A stretch of DNA of 64,000 nucleotides. Source: GCA-2683825 sp965662355 (GTDB lineage: Bacteria > Planctomycetota > UBA1135 > GCA-002686595). Position 1 is the first letter of the stretch, and the number at the start of each line of letters is the position of its first letter. This document shows, in pieces, positions 8,879 through 17,096 of the stretch. A program made the position numbers and the translations under genes. The stretch is taken from positions 1 through 64,000 of the forward strand of contig CBFIHP010000023.1 of assembly GCA_965662355.1 (NCBI GenBank). Direction: 5' to 3'. The notes beneath the pieces were generated by a model. The model did no database searches, was not told where the DNA came from, and was given only the letters and a program-made list of their open reading frames with translations.

Positions 8879-9810
8879 CGCCGGGCATCTGGGCCGTCGT
8901 GGTCAACTGGAACGGGGGGGACGACAACCTCGCGTGCCTGCGCTCGCTGTGCGCCCAGGGGATTCCCGAAGAGCACGTGGTTCTCGTCGACAATGGATCC
9001 GAAGACGGTTCGGTCGAGGCCATTGAGAAGGAGTTCACCCAGCTCAGGATCCTGCGCAACGCGACCAACCTGGGCTTCGCACTCGGCTGCAACCGCGGAA
9101 TCCGATTGGCCCTCGATGAAGGTGCGCAGGCGGTCTTTCTGGTCAACAACGACGTGACCTTTCCCGAGCCAGACACGCTCGCGAGTCTCGAGAACACGTT
9201 CGAGGAGGATCCGGGGATCGGTATCGCGGGGCCTCGGGTGCTCTACGCCAAGGACCCCACGCTGATCTGGTGTGCGGGGGGAAGGCTGACCTTTCGTCAG
9301 AACCTCAGTCGCATGATCGGCCATCGCGAGAAGGACAACCTGAACTTTCAGGTCAGTCGCGACGTGGACTACGTGCCGGGCTGCGCCATGCTGGTGCGCG
9401 CGGCGGTCTTCGAGCAGGTGGGTCTGTTCCACGAGGACTACTTCGCCTACCACGAAGATCTCGAGTTGTGCGTGCGTGCGGCGGAGGCAGGCTTTCGCGT
9501 CCGCATGGTCGGCGCTACGGCGGTGCACCACGATGCCCATGCCTCGACCGGAGGCGGCTACAACGCCAGGCGCAAGTACATGATGGGGGTCAACACCGTA
9601 TGGTTCCTGCGACGCCACGGAACCCCCTTGCGCTGGTGCTCGTTCTGGCTCTTCGACGTCGCGACCTTGCCCCTGGCGCTTCTCTTTCGGGCCATGCGCG
9701 GAGAGGGCTCCGCGGTGCTGGCCAAGGCCAAGGGGACCCTGGACGGATTGCGGGGCAAGCATGTCAGCGCCGAGCTCCTGGAGCACTGGCGCGGGGCGGG
9801 GCACTCATGA
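8875..9810 (+). CDS. GT2-family glycosyltransferase (rhamnosyltransferase-like)
   Basis: A 311-residue GT-A fold transferase, predicted to move a nucleotide-activated sugar onto a polysaccharide or glycan at the cytoplasmic face. It starts with the family strand IWAVVVNWNGGDDN, then VVLVDNGSEDGS, NLGFALGCNRG and the metal-binding FLVNNDV. The acceptor-side motif DYVPGCAMLVRA and the EDLELCVRA segment follow. A hydrophobic stretch near residues 255-275 may attach it to the membrane. It starts at GTG 8875, overlapping the xseA stop as GTGA, with GGGGAAG about eight bases upstream. It overlaps the next gene by ATGA. Confidence 0.88.
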   Translation: MTPGIWAVVVNWNGGDDNLACLRSLCAQGIPEEHVVLVDNGSEDGSVEAIEKEFTQLRILRNATNLGFALGCNRGIRLALDEGAQAVFLVNNDVTFPEPDTLASLENTFEEDPGIGIAGPRVLYAKDPTLIWCAGGRLTFRQNLSRMIGHREKDNLNFQVSRDVDYVPGCAMLVRAAVFEQVGLFHEDYFAYHEDLELCVRAAEAGFRVRMVGATAVHHDAHASTGGGYNARRKYMMGVNTVWFLRRHGTPLRWCSFWLFDVATLPLALLFRAMRGEGSAVLAKAKGTLDGLRGKHVSAELLEHWRGAGHS

Positions 9811-10274
9811 CGGACACGAATCCCGCGCAGACAGGCGAAACGCCCGCGGCGCCCGAAGCGCTCGAGGTTTTGCTACAGACCTCGATTCCCTCGGCCGAGG
9901 CCCTCGTCGAGCGCCTGTCCGAGAACGGCATCGATGCGGAGCTCATCGACCGACCGACCTCGCTTGCGATCATGCTCGCTTTCGGTACCTATCGGGTTCG
10001 CATCGGCGTCCCCGGATCCCAGCGGCAATCCGCGCAGGCCCTCCTGCGAGCCTGGGAGCCCGACGTGCGAGCCAACGTGCGCAAGCTCGCCGCGTCGGTC
10101 CACCGCCAGTTCGCCATGGCCCTCGTGCCGGGCGCGATCGCCTTTGCCATCCACGTCTGGAAGTTGGGAGAGTTTCGGGTCGTGACCCTTGTCTCGCCAC
10201 TTCTGGTCAGCTTCGTGGCCTTCATGGCCCTGGCTTTTCTCGAACGCATCAAGGCGGATCGCGCGAACCGGTAG
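9807..10274 (+). CDS. DUF2007-like small membrane protein
   Basis: A 155-residue protein. The first half (VLLQTSIPSAEALVERLSEN, then GIDAELIDRP) resembles the ferredoxin-like DUF2007 'putative signal-transducing' fold, whose members begin by comparing chain ends of this kind. The second half has two transmembrane helices, about residues 100-117 and 124-144, and ends in the cationic tail RIKADRANR. It is translationally coupled to the glycosyltransferase through ATGA. Function is unknown. Confidence 0.6.
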   Translation: MTDTNPAQTGETPAAPEALEVLLQTSIPSAEALVERLSENGIDAELIDRPTSLAIMLAFGTYRVRIGVPGSQRQSAQALLRAWEPDVRANVRKLAASVHRQFAMALVPGAIAFAIHVWKLGEFRVVTLVSPLLVSFVAFMALAFLERIKADRANR

Positions 10275-10298
10275 GCCGACGAGAAACGCCGTTAGCGG

Positions 10299-10910
10299 CT
10301 AGCCCTCCAGGTCACCGATGGCTGCCAGCGCCTCGTCGATGACAGCCGCATCCACCTCGCTGTTCTGTCGTAGCGCGATTTCGAACCCCTCGAGCTCGGT
10401 CATGCAGTCCTCGGCATGCAACTCCGCACGGACGCAGGTGGCATGGACGTTGATCGGTGTCGAGCGCACCTGGTTGCCGAAGGAAACCTCGCGTGCCAGG
10501 ACGATGCGCAGCGCGTCTATTGCGATGGCCTCGCCGCAGTTTTTGCACTTCGAACGGCCACTGGGGGCGCGCTCGGCATAGGGCGGCTCTTTGCGATTGG
10601 CGCGCTCCGCCGCGGCCTTTTCCTGTAGGCCTTGGAGTTCCTCGAGGGGGGGTACAACGAGGCCCTTCTCGAAGGCCTCTTCCTTGTAGGCAGCCTCGAC
10701 GTCCTCGAAGCGTCGCTTCGCGGCGCAGATCAGGTGGTGCCAGAGATAGCCCGTGCCGTAGGGGCCTTCCAGCAAGACGCCCAGCCGCAGCTTGCCCTTG
10801 TCGATCTTGCGCTTGCACGTGCGGCACTTAGATCGGGACGAACGAGCTTCCTCGATCTTGTAGGGATCGAGTTCGGCTTCTTCTTCGGTCGTGGACTCTT
10901 CCGGGGCCAT
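10299..10910 (-). CDS. protein with two PARP-type zinc fingers
   Basis: A 203-residue soluble protein. It has two copies of the Cys-Cys-His-Cys pattern of poly(ADP-ribose)-polymerase zinc fingers. The first has C29-x2-C32, H59-x2-C62, preceded by EEARSSRSKC and containing GYLWHHLIC. The second has C122-x2-C125-x30-H156-x2-C159, preceded by the matching ERAPSGRSKC. The region between is a Glu/Lys-rich helix. In eukaryotes such fingers recognise DNA ends and nicks, so DNA-break binding is a plausible role; no ADP-ribosyltransferase, ligase or nuclease domain is attached. It converges on the DUF2007-like gene and lies downstream of the deoxyhypusine-synthase-like gene on the same strand. Confidence 0.75.
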   Translation of the reverse strand: MAPEESTTEEEAELDPYKIEEARSSRSKCRTCKRKIDKGKLRLGVLLEGPYGTGYLWHHLICAAKRRFEDVEAAYKEEAFEKGLVVPPLEELQGLQEKAAAERANRKEPPYAERAPSGRSKCKNCGEAIAIDALRIVLAREVSFGNQVRSTPINVHATCVRAELHAEDCMTELEGFEIALRQNSEVDAAVIDEALAAIGDLEG

Positions 10911-10979
10911 GTCGTTCTTTCGCCGAAGGGAGTGGCGGGCGTGTTGCGAGCTGTCGAAAGCGATTCCTGGGAACAGGGC

Positions 10980-12269
10980 TCAGGCGCGGGATTCTAACCC
11001 CTCGAGGGAGGCGAGGGGATACAGCGGTTCGGACTCGAGATCCCCCCGCCGGTCCCGGACCTCCTCCAGGAGCCGCTCGACGAGGCTGTCCTTCCGTTCC
11101 ATCAGCCGATAACCCGCGCGGGGCCGTAAATAGCCCCGCGCGGCGGGGTGCTTCTGGCACAAGGCCTCGAAACCCATGCGCTCGCTCCAGCGCTCGAAAC
11201 GGCTCCGTTTCTCGAGCAGGGCACGGCTGAGGAAGGGCATGCAGGTCGTGTAGTCGGCCTGCAAGCTGACACAAGAGCTGCGATAGGCGTCCTTGTCGAC
11301 CTTGCCCCAGGTGACGGCTTCGGCTGGCGGGCAGGAGGAAAGCGATCCGTCGCTGACCGGCGCCGTCGTGATCTGGATGTCGTAGAGGTATCCGGGAACG
11401 TCCTCGAAACCGAGGATCTGGCTGAGGGTCGGTTCGGGTTGCAGGTTGAAGTTCTTGGGCACGCCGCCGCCGAGGATCAACGTACCGAGGGCGCCGGCTT
11501 CGTTTTCCTGGACGCCCCAACGATGAAAAGCACAGGACTCGAAGACCTCGCGATGGAGATCCAGCGCGAAGGCGTGGGGCGCACCTCCGAGCTCTGCCAG
11601 GCACCAGCGTTGAACGGAATTCAAGAACACCGAACCGTCCGCGGGAGCACCGACGAAGATCGGCATGGCCTTGCGCCAGCAGAGTGCCAGCATGCCCTCC
11701 GAGACCCCGTTCTGCCTTTCCTGTGCCGCGTAGCGCCGACCGAGCTTGTGGCGAAACTCCGTGCCGCTCATCGACTGCTGAAACTCCTCCTGGGCGAGGA
11801 TCGCGCGCAGCAGGCGATCCTGCTCCAGCAAGGTGTCCTCGGGAAAGCCGACGTCCGTGACGCGGATCGTCTTCTCGTCCCGTAGATCCCCGTCGTCACC
11901 GTGTCGATCCACGCGGAAGAAGGGGCGCTCCTGGGCGCCGTCGAGGGCGCGATGGCCGTCGTGATAGCAAACCGCATCCGTCGTCGAGACCATGGCGAAC
12001 CACCCGCTGTCGAGCAGGGGATTCAACCAGGTCGTGTGCTGGCCCGAGAGCGTCACGGGTCCCGCGACCGACAGTGTCATCGGAATACCGCGGCCGATGG
12101 CTTCGTCGAGAAGCTGCCAGACACGGCGTAGGTCCGAGCCTCCGAAGGCGGGGAGGCAATCCTCGAAGAGCTGGTCGAGTCCTTCGATCTCCGTGATGGG
12201 GCGGGTGACGAGCTCCTCGCGCGCAGCGAGTCCAGGGCAGCTGGAGCGTTGATCGTTACGAGTGGGCAT
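10980..12269 (-). CDS. deoxyhypusine synthase family protein
   Basis: A 429-residue NAD-dependent enzyme of the deoxyhypusine/homospermidine synthase family, which transfers the aminobutyl group of spermidine to a lysine or amine. Family features seen are PMTLSVAGPVTLSG, the VSTTDAVCYHDGHRAL strand, LGGGVPKNF near residue 270 and AEAVTWGK, where K323 matches the lysine that forms the covalent intermediate in human DHS (K329). Eukaryotic DHS modifies eIF5A, which bacteria lack; bacterial members are thought to act on polyamines, but a protein target is not excluded. I used ATG 12269 because the 26 codons before it are Pro/Ser-rich and lack family similarity. Confidence 0.85.
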   Translation of the reverse strand: MPTRNDQRSSCPGLAAREELVTRPITEIEGLDQLFEDCLPAFGGSDLRRVWQLLDEAIGRGIPMTLSVAGPVTLSGQHTTWLNPLLDSGWFAMVSTTDAVCYHDGHRALDGAQERPFFRVDRHGDDGDLRDEKTIRVTDVGFPEDTLLEQDRLLRAILAQEEFQQSMSGTEFRHKLGRRYAAQERQNGVSEGMLALCWRKAMPIFVGAPADGSVFLNSVQRWCLAELGGAPHAFALDLHREVFESCAFHRWGVQENEAGALGTLILGGGVPKNFNLQPEPTLSQILGFEDVPGYLYDIQITTAPVSDGSLSSCPPAEAVTWGKVDKDAYRSSCVSLQADYTTCMPFLSRALLEKRSRFERWSERMGFEALCQKHPAARGYLRPRAGYRLMERKDSLVERLLEEVRDRRGDLESEPLYPLASLEGLESRA

Positions 12270-12458
12270 TTCCGGCGGGGTCGAAGCGGGTGGAAGAGCG
12301 GGTGGGGAATAAAGGGCTGGGGCGCATTCGAGGGAGGTGCATTCCAACCCACACGAAGCTCGCCCGTAGTTCCGGACAGGGCCCCCCTGGGCTTGCAGGA
12401 ACGCACCGGAGAGGGGATCCTATGCCCTTTCCGCCCCCACCATCCACATCCCCTGTCG

Positions 12459-12998
12459 ATGAGCCAGTTCAATTCGAGCGCCGAGGCCGCCTACGGCATC
12501 CAGGACTATTCTCCGAAGACCTCGATCGAGGGCCTCGAAATCCACAACCTGAGGCGCTTCAACGACGATGGAGGCTCCATGAGCGAGCTGGCGCGCATCG
12601 ACGGCGGCAATCTCGAGGGGGTCGAGGGATTCGTGTGTCGGCAGATGAACTACAGCGTGATGGAACCCCTTGCGATCAAGGCCTTCCACCTGCACCGCCG
12701 TCAAACCGACGTGTGGTACGTGCCGCCTGCTGACAAGATCCTGCTCTGTGTCGCCGACGTGCGCGCGGGCTCGTCGACGGAGGGCGTGGTGCAGCGCATC
12801 GTGCTCGGGGATGGCAACTCGCGACTCGTGCGCATTCCGCCGGGCGTAGCCCACGGTGCGAAGAACCTGCGTCCCGCGACGCCGAGCGCCATCATCTATT
12901 TTGTCGACGTCCAGTTTTCGATCGGGGACGAGTGTGACGAGGGGCGTCTCCCGTGGGATCACTTCGGCGCGGAAGTCTGGGACGTCGAGCGCGGGTAG
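12459..12998 (+). CDS. dTDP-4-dehydrorhamnose 3,5-epimerase-like protein
   Basis: A 179-residue RmlC-type cupin. The region around FHLHRRQTDVWYVPPADKIL matches the family stretch that holds the catalytic His. RIPPGVAHGAKNL matches the substrate-binding strand, and FGAEVWDVERG is the usual end. It probably epimerises a nucleotide-linked 4-keto sugar for rhamnose-type surface polysaccharide, or is a non-epimerising cupin homologue. The start ATG 12459 lacks a clear ribosome-binding site. No rmlA, rmlB or rmlD is nearby; the next genes are a membrane TPR protein and a sulfatase-like lipoprotein, which fits an extracellular-polymer context. Confidence 0.72.
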   Translation: MSQFNSSAEAAYGIQDYSPKTSIEGLEIHNLRRFNDDGGSMSELARIDGGNLEGVEGFVCRQMNYSVMEPLAIKAFHLHRRQTDVWYVPPADKILLCVADVRAGSSTEGVVQRIVLGDGNSRLVRIPPGVAHGAKNLRPATPSAIIYFVDVQFSIGDECDEGRLPWDHFGAEVWDVERG

Positions 12999-13010
12999 GC
13001 GCCTGAGCTC

Positions 13011-15665
13011 ATGATGAAAAACGCACTCGCCATGCTGGCCCTGTTCGGGCTTTCCTTGGCTGTCTTCCAGAGTGTTGCCGACAACGAGTTTCTGGGCGTA
13101 CTCGATAGGGCCGATCAGATCTTCGACACACCCGCCAGTACAGGCTTCGATGGTGGCGGTCTGGCGTGGGCGTGGACGACGACCCACGGTGGGACGTATC
13201 AACCGCTGGCCTGGACCTCCCATGTCTTCTGCTTTGCCGTGTTCGGTGCCGAACCGGGGGCGCAGCACATGTTCTCCGCGCTCCTGCACGCATTGGCGGC
13301 GGCGTTTCTCTTCCTGGCCTTCTTGGCCTGGGTCGGTGGCTTCTGGTCCAGCTTCGCGGGTGCGGCGCTTTTCGCTGTGCACCCGGCCGCGGTCGAGGCG
13401 ATTGCGCTTCCCTCCGCCAGGGGTTTGCTTCTCGGTGCCCTCTTTGCGGCCATCTCTCTGGCCTTCTACGGGCGTCATGTGCGCGATCGCGCAGAGCGCG
13501 CCGGCGCGACGCGCCTTTGTCTCGCCCTGCTCGCTTTCGTGCTGGCGCTGCTCTCGCATCCGGCGCTTGCCGCGTTCGCGCTCGTGCCCTTGTTGCTTGC
13601 GCCCGACACGAGTGCGGAGAACGAGAGCTCTCCGCGACCTGGCGAGCGCTTTTCGTTTCTCTTCCTGGGTTTGATCGCAGCGGTCGCGGCGATCGTGATC
13701 GCTCCCGCTTCCGGGCTCTCGATGGGGGAGCGCATCCTGGGCAATATCGCGGGGATCGGCCTTGCGGTGCGGAACGCGGTGGCACCGTTTTGGTTGTCGT
13801 ACTTCTATCCCCATCCGGCGCTGGTCGGCGGATCGCTCTTCGGCCTGGGGAGTCTGGCCGGGTTTTCGTTGCTCTTGCTCGTCACCGGACTGGCCTTCAC
13901 GCGTCGTTCCCAGGCGAAAGCCGTTTTCTGCGCCTGGGCCTGGTTCTGCATCTTCCTCGTCTCCGCGCCCCTCTTGATTCCCAAAGGGGATGCCCTGCTG
14001 GTTGATCGTGCGCTCTATGTAGCTCTGCCGGGATGGACCATGGCCCTGGCCGCCTTCTTCTTCGGTGCCGGTTCCCACGCGCAACGGCCGTCACGACAGG
14101 CCATCGGAGCAATCCTTGCCGTGGCCCTCGCTTCGCTCTTTGGGTACACGACGTGGGAGTCGATCGGAGATTGGCGCAACGACATCACCATCAACGCACG
14201 GGCGGTCGAGGTCACGGATCGCAACGACACAGCGCATCTGCGTTTGGCGACGACCTTCAACCATCGCGGTGCCACTTCGATGGCACGCACCCAGCTCAAA
14301 GAGGCGTTGGCCATCCGCGAGACCCCCGCGGCGATTCTTCTGCAGGGCCGACTCGAAAGAGCTTCGAGCGGAATGGGAGAGAGCCTGGAGCGCCTCGAAA
14401 AGGCGGTCGAGGCCGCGCCCGGCGACGCGCAAGCGCTTGTCGAGCTGGGGCGTGCACACATCAACGAGGGCAAGCTGGAAGAGGCCCTCGCCGTGTTCGA
14501 TCGGGCCATTGCGGAGGGTGAGACCGGGTACCGCGCCGACGATGGTCGCGGCGCCGCACTCATTGGATTGCAACGCATCCCCGAGGCGATCCGAGCCTAT
14601 CAGCAATCCTTGAAGAAGAATCCGCGCGGGCTGGAAGCCCGTCTGAACCTGGCGCCGATTCTGTTTGCCGAAGGGCAGCGTTTGGGCAATCAGGCTTTCG
14701 TCGAGCAGGCGGAATTGCTTCTCACGAAAGCGATCGAGTACTACCCCGAGGACCCCCAGGCGCGTACACGGCTGGCCCTCCTTGCGCAAAACAAGGGACA
14801 GACGGACGTGGCGGAGAGGTATCTGCGCGAGGTCATCGAGCTGAACCCGAATGATTTTGGCGCGCAGTTCACCCTCGGTGACATCCTGGTGCAGGCGGGG
14901 CGTTTTCAGGAAGCCCTCCAGCCCATCAATGAAGGCCTGCGTGTCGCACCCCAGCTGGGCCATGGATATGTGCTCTTCGGAGATGCCTATGCTGGGGCGG
15001 GGGATGCCGTGCGTGCCATCAACTCCTACGGAGTCGCTCTGAAGAACGGTGCGCCGCCGCTGGACGTCTACATCAAGATTGCCCAGCAGTACGAGAAGAG
15101 CGCCGACTGGGGGCAAGCCGAGCAGGCGTATCGCAAAGGGCTCGAGGTCCAGGCGGATTCCTTCGAAGCGCGCTACAACCTGGGGCAGATGCTCTCGAGG
15201 CAGAATCGAATTCCGGAAGCGATCGTCGAGTTTCAGGCGGTGCTGGCTTCGTCGCCGACAGTGCATCTGACCCACTGCAATCTCGGAGATCTCTACGAGC
15301 GCGAAGGCGATCTGAAGATGGCTGTTGAGCACTACCGAAGTGGAGTGAAGGCCGAGAACCCACCGCCGGACATCGCCGATCGTCTGGCCTGGATCCTGTC
15401 CACCAACAACGATGCGACCCTCCGCGACGGGCAAGAGGCCTTGCGTTTGGCTCAGTACGGCGTGCGTGCGACGAAAGGAGCCCATGCCCCGCTCGTCGAG
15501 AGCCTGGCTGCTGCGTTGGCCGAAACGGGGGACTATGCGGGTGCTCTGCGGGCTCAGGAACGGGCCATCGCCGCCTACGCAGCTCAGGTCCCCGAAGCTG
15601 CGCGTGCGCGTCTCGAAACGTATCGGAGTCAGTCGCCGCATCGCCAGCAAAGAGGTCGGCTATGA
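13011..15665 (+). CDS. polytopic membrane protein with C-terminal TPR array
   Basis: An 884-residue protein with two parts. Residues 1-400 hold about ten hydrophobic helices and resemble the TMTC/PMT-like O-glycan transferase fold seen in many large bacterial TPR proteins (for instance TTHGGTYQPLAWTSHVF followed by ALFAVHPAAVEAIA, the loop typical of that group). Residues 410-880 are about a dozen tetratricopeptide repeats, such as EALVELGRAHINEGKLEEAL. The topology suggests a membrane glycosyltransferase or scaffold with the TPR domain outside. It starts 12 bp after the RmlC-like gene and overlaps the sulfatase-like gene by ATGA. ATG 13011 and 13014 are both possible starts. Confidence 0.8.
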   Translation: MMKNALAMLALFGLSLAVFQSVADNEFLGVLDRADQIFDTPASTGFDGGGLAWAWTTTHGGTYQPLAWTSHVFCFAVFGAEPGAQHMFSALLHALAAAFLFLAFLAWVGGFWSSFAGAALFAVHPAAVEAIALPSARGLLLGALFAAISLAFYGRHVRDRAERAGATRLCLALLAFVLALLSHPALAAFALVPLLLAPDTSAENESSPRPGERFSFLFLGLIAAVAAIVIAPASGLSMGERILGNIAGIGLAVRNAVAPFWLSYFYPHPALVGGSLFGLGSLAGFSLLLLVTGLAFTRRSQAKAVFCAWAWFCIFLVSAPLLIPKGDALLVDRALYVALPGWTMALAAFFFGAGSHAQRPSRQAIGAILAVALASLFGYTTWESIGDWRNDITINARAVEVTDRNDTAHLRLATTFNHRGATSMARTQLKEALAIRETPAAILLQGRLERASSGMGESLERLEKAVEAAPGDAQALVELGRAHINEGKLEEALAVFDRAIAEGETGYRADDGRGAALIGLQRIPEAIRAYQQSLKKNPRGLEARLNLAPILFAEGQRLGNQAFVEQAELLLTKAIEYYPEDPQARTRLALLAQNKGQTDVAERYLREVIELNPNDFGAQFTLGDILVQAGRFQEALQPINEGLRVAPQLGHGYVLFGDAYAGAGDAVRAINSYGVALKNGAPPLDVYIKIAQQYEKSADWGQAEQAYRKGLEVQADSFEARYNLGQMLSRQNRIPEAIVEFQAVLASSPTVHLTHCNLGDLYEREGDLKMAVEHYRSGVKAENPPPDIADRLAWILSTNNDATLRDGQEALRLAQYGVRATKGAHAPLVESLAAALAETGDYAGALRAQERAIAAYAAQVPEAARARLETYRSQSPHRQQRGRL

Positions 15666-17083
15666 GTGTCCGCATGCTGCGCATGCCTCTGGCCATAGGG
15701 CTAGGCTGCCTGGTCGGCCTGACAGCCGGATGTGGTTCGCCCGAGGGGCCGAACGTGATCCTGATCACACTCGATACCACGCGTTACGACCACTTGAGTT
15801 GCTACGACTACGAGCGGAAAACGAGTCCCAACATCGATGCCCTCGCCGCGGAATCGGCGGTCTTCGAGCATGCGTATGCGGTGTCCAGCTGGACCTTGCC
15901 GACCCACGCCTCGATCTTCACGGGGCGCTATCCGAAGTCCCACGGGGCACGCTACGACCCCGGGGGATCGGTGAAAGTGGCTCCGGCTGTGCACCAGGGG
16001 GATGGGGTTGCTTCTCCCGACAAGGAGGTCAGTGTGCGCATGCTCGCGCCGACGACGGGGACCCTGGCTCTGCACCTCAAGAGGCGCGGCTACCAGAACT
16101 TCGGCGCGGTCGCCGGCCCCTGGATGAAGGGCATCTTCGGATTGAATTTGGGCTTCGATCAATACGACGAGAGCGACATCCATGCGCTCTACGGTCGCGC
16201 CGGCGAGTCGGTTTCGGAGGCCGCCCTCGGTTTCCTTGAGAACAAGAAGCCCGGCCCGTTTCTCTTGTTCCTCAACTACTACGACGCTCACCAACCCTGG
16301 GGCGCACCCGGGGACGCGCGCTTTCACTTCGTGGACAAGAAAGCCGTGGACAGTATCGAGAAGATGTCCGACACCGCGATCGATACGCTGGTCAAGGACA
16401 TCAGGCGCAGCGCCGATCACGAACTCCTGGTCGGTCTCTACGACGGTGAGATTCGCTATATGGATGCTCAGGTCGGCCGGGTCTTCGACGACCTGAAACG
16501 GCGTGGTCTCTGGGAAGAATCATGGGTCATCGTCACCGCCGACCACGGCGAGATGCTGGGTGAGAAAGGCGTCTACAACCATGGCGTGGATTCCCTCAGC
16601 GAGGGGGAGATTCACATTCCACTGATCATCAAGCCACCGAAGAGCGGCTCGAAGACCGGGATCAGCGTGGGACGTCGCGCGGACTTTGTGCAGCAGGTCG
16701 ATCTGCTCCCCCTGCTCTTGAGCGAGCTCGGCATCGACATCCCGCGCGACGTGCATGGCGTGCTCCCCGGGCGACGCAAGAAGCCCATCGTCGCCGAGCT
16801 CCGGCCCTCCAATGCGACGCAAGGGCTCTTGCAGGCCATCGTTCACGACAAGGACAAGCTGCTCTGGCGCGAACGCGGTGTCGAGCTCTACGACATCGTC
16901 CTCGATCCCAGCGAGCTCGTGAACCTGCAGGATCAACGGCCCGAAGACGCCGAGCTTCTCGCGCGACGCCTCAAGAAGATTCTGGCGGACTACCCGGAAC
17001 CCCTGGCCTCCGAGCTCGGGCCAGACGTCGACGAGGAAACCCTGGAGGCCCTACGTGGCCTGGGCTACGTGGGGGACGACTAG
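15662..17083 (+). CDS. sulfatase-like alkaline-phosphatase-superfamily lipoprotein
   Basis: A 473-residue lipoprotein with the lipobox LTAG-C24, so it sits in the membrane facing outward. The sulfatase/phosphatase fold is clear: NVILITLDTTRYDHLSCYD gives the first metal ligands (D38), and VTADHGEMLGEKG gives the late Asp-His pair. In the nucleophile motif, arylsulfatases have Cys or Ser two residues before the Pro; here it is T78-L-P80-T-H, so formylglycine cannot form. It is therefore more likely a phosphotransferase or phosphodiesterase-type member using Thr. Coupled by ATGA to the membrane TPR protein, it probably works on the same surface polymer. Confidence 0.85.
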   Translation: MSVRMLRMPLAIGLGCLVGLTAGCGSPEGPNVILITLDTTRYDHLSCYDYERKTSPNIDALAAESAVFEHAYAVSSWTLPTHASIFTGRYPKSHGARYDPGGSVKVAPAVHQGDGVASPDKEVSVRMLAPTTGTLALHLKRRGYQNFGAVAGPWMKGIFGLNLGFDQYDESDIHALYGRAGESVSEAALGFLENKKPGPFLLFLNYYDAHQPWGAPGDARFHFVDKKAVDSIEKMSDTAIDTLVKDIRRSADHELLVGLYDGEIRYMDAQVGRVFDDLKRRGLWEESWVIVTADHGEMLGEKGVYNHGVDSLSEGEIHIPLIIKPPKSGSKTGISVGRRADFVQQVDLLPLLLSELGIDIPRDVHGVLPGRRKKPIVAELRPSNATQGLLQAIVHDKDKLLWRERGVELYDIVLDPSELVNLQDQRPEDAELLARRLKKILADYPEPLASELGPDVDEETLEALRGLGYVGDD

Positions 17084-17096
17084 CGCTGCGTTTGGC

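Noticed and set aside
9807..10274. xseB (small subunit of exonuclease VII) near xseA
   Set aside because: The product has two membrane helices and a DUF2007-like start, unlike the small soluble helical XseB.
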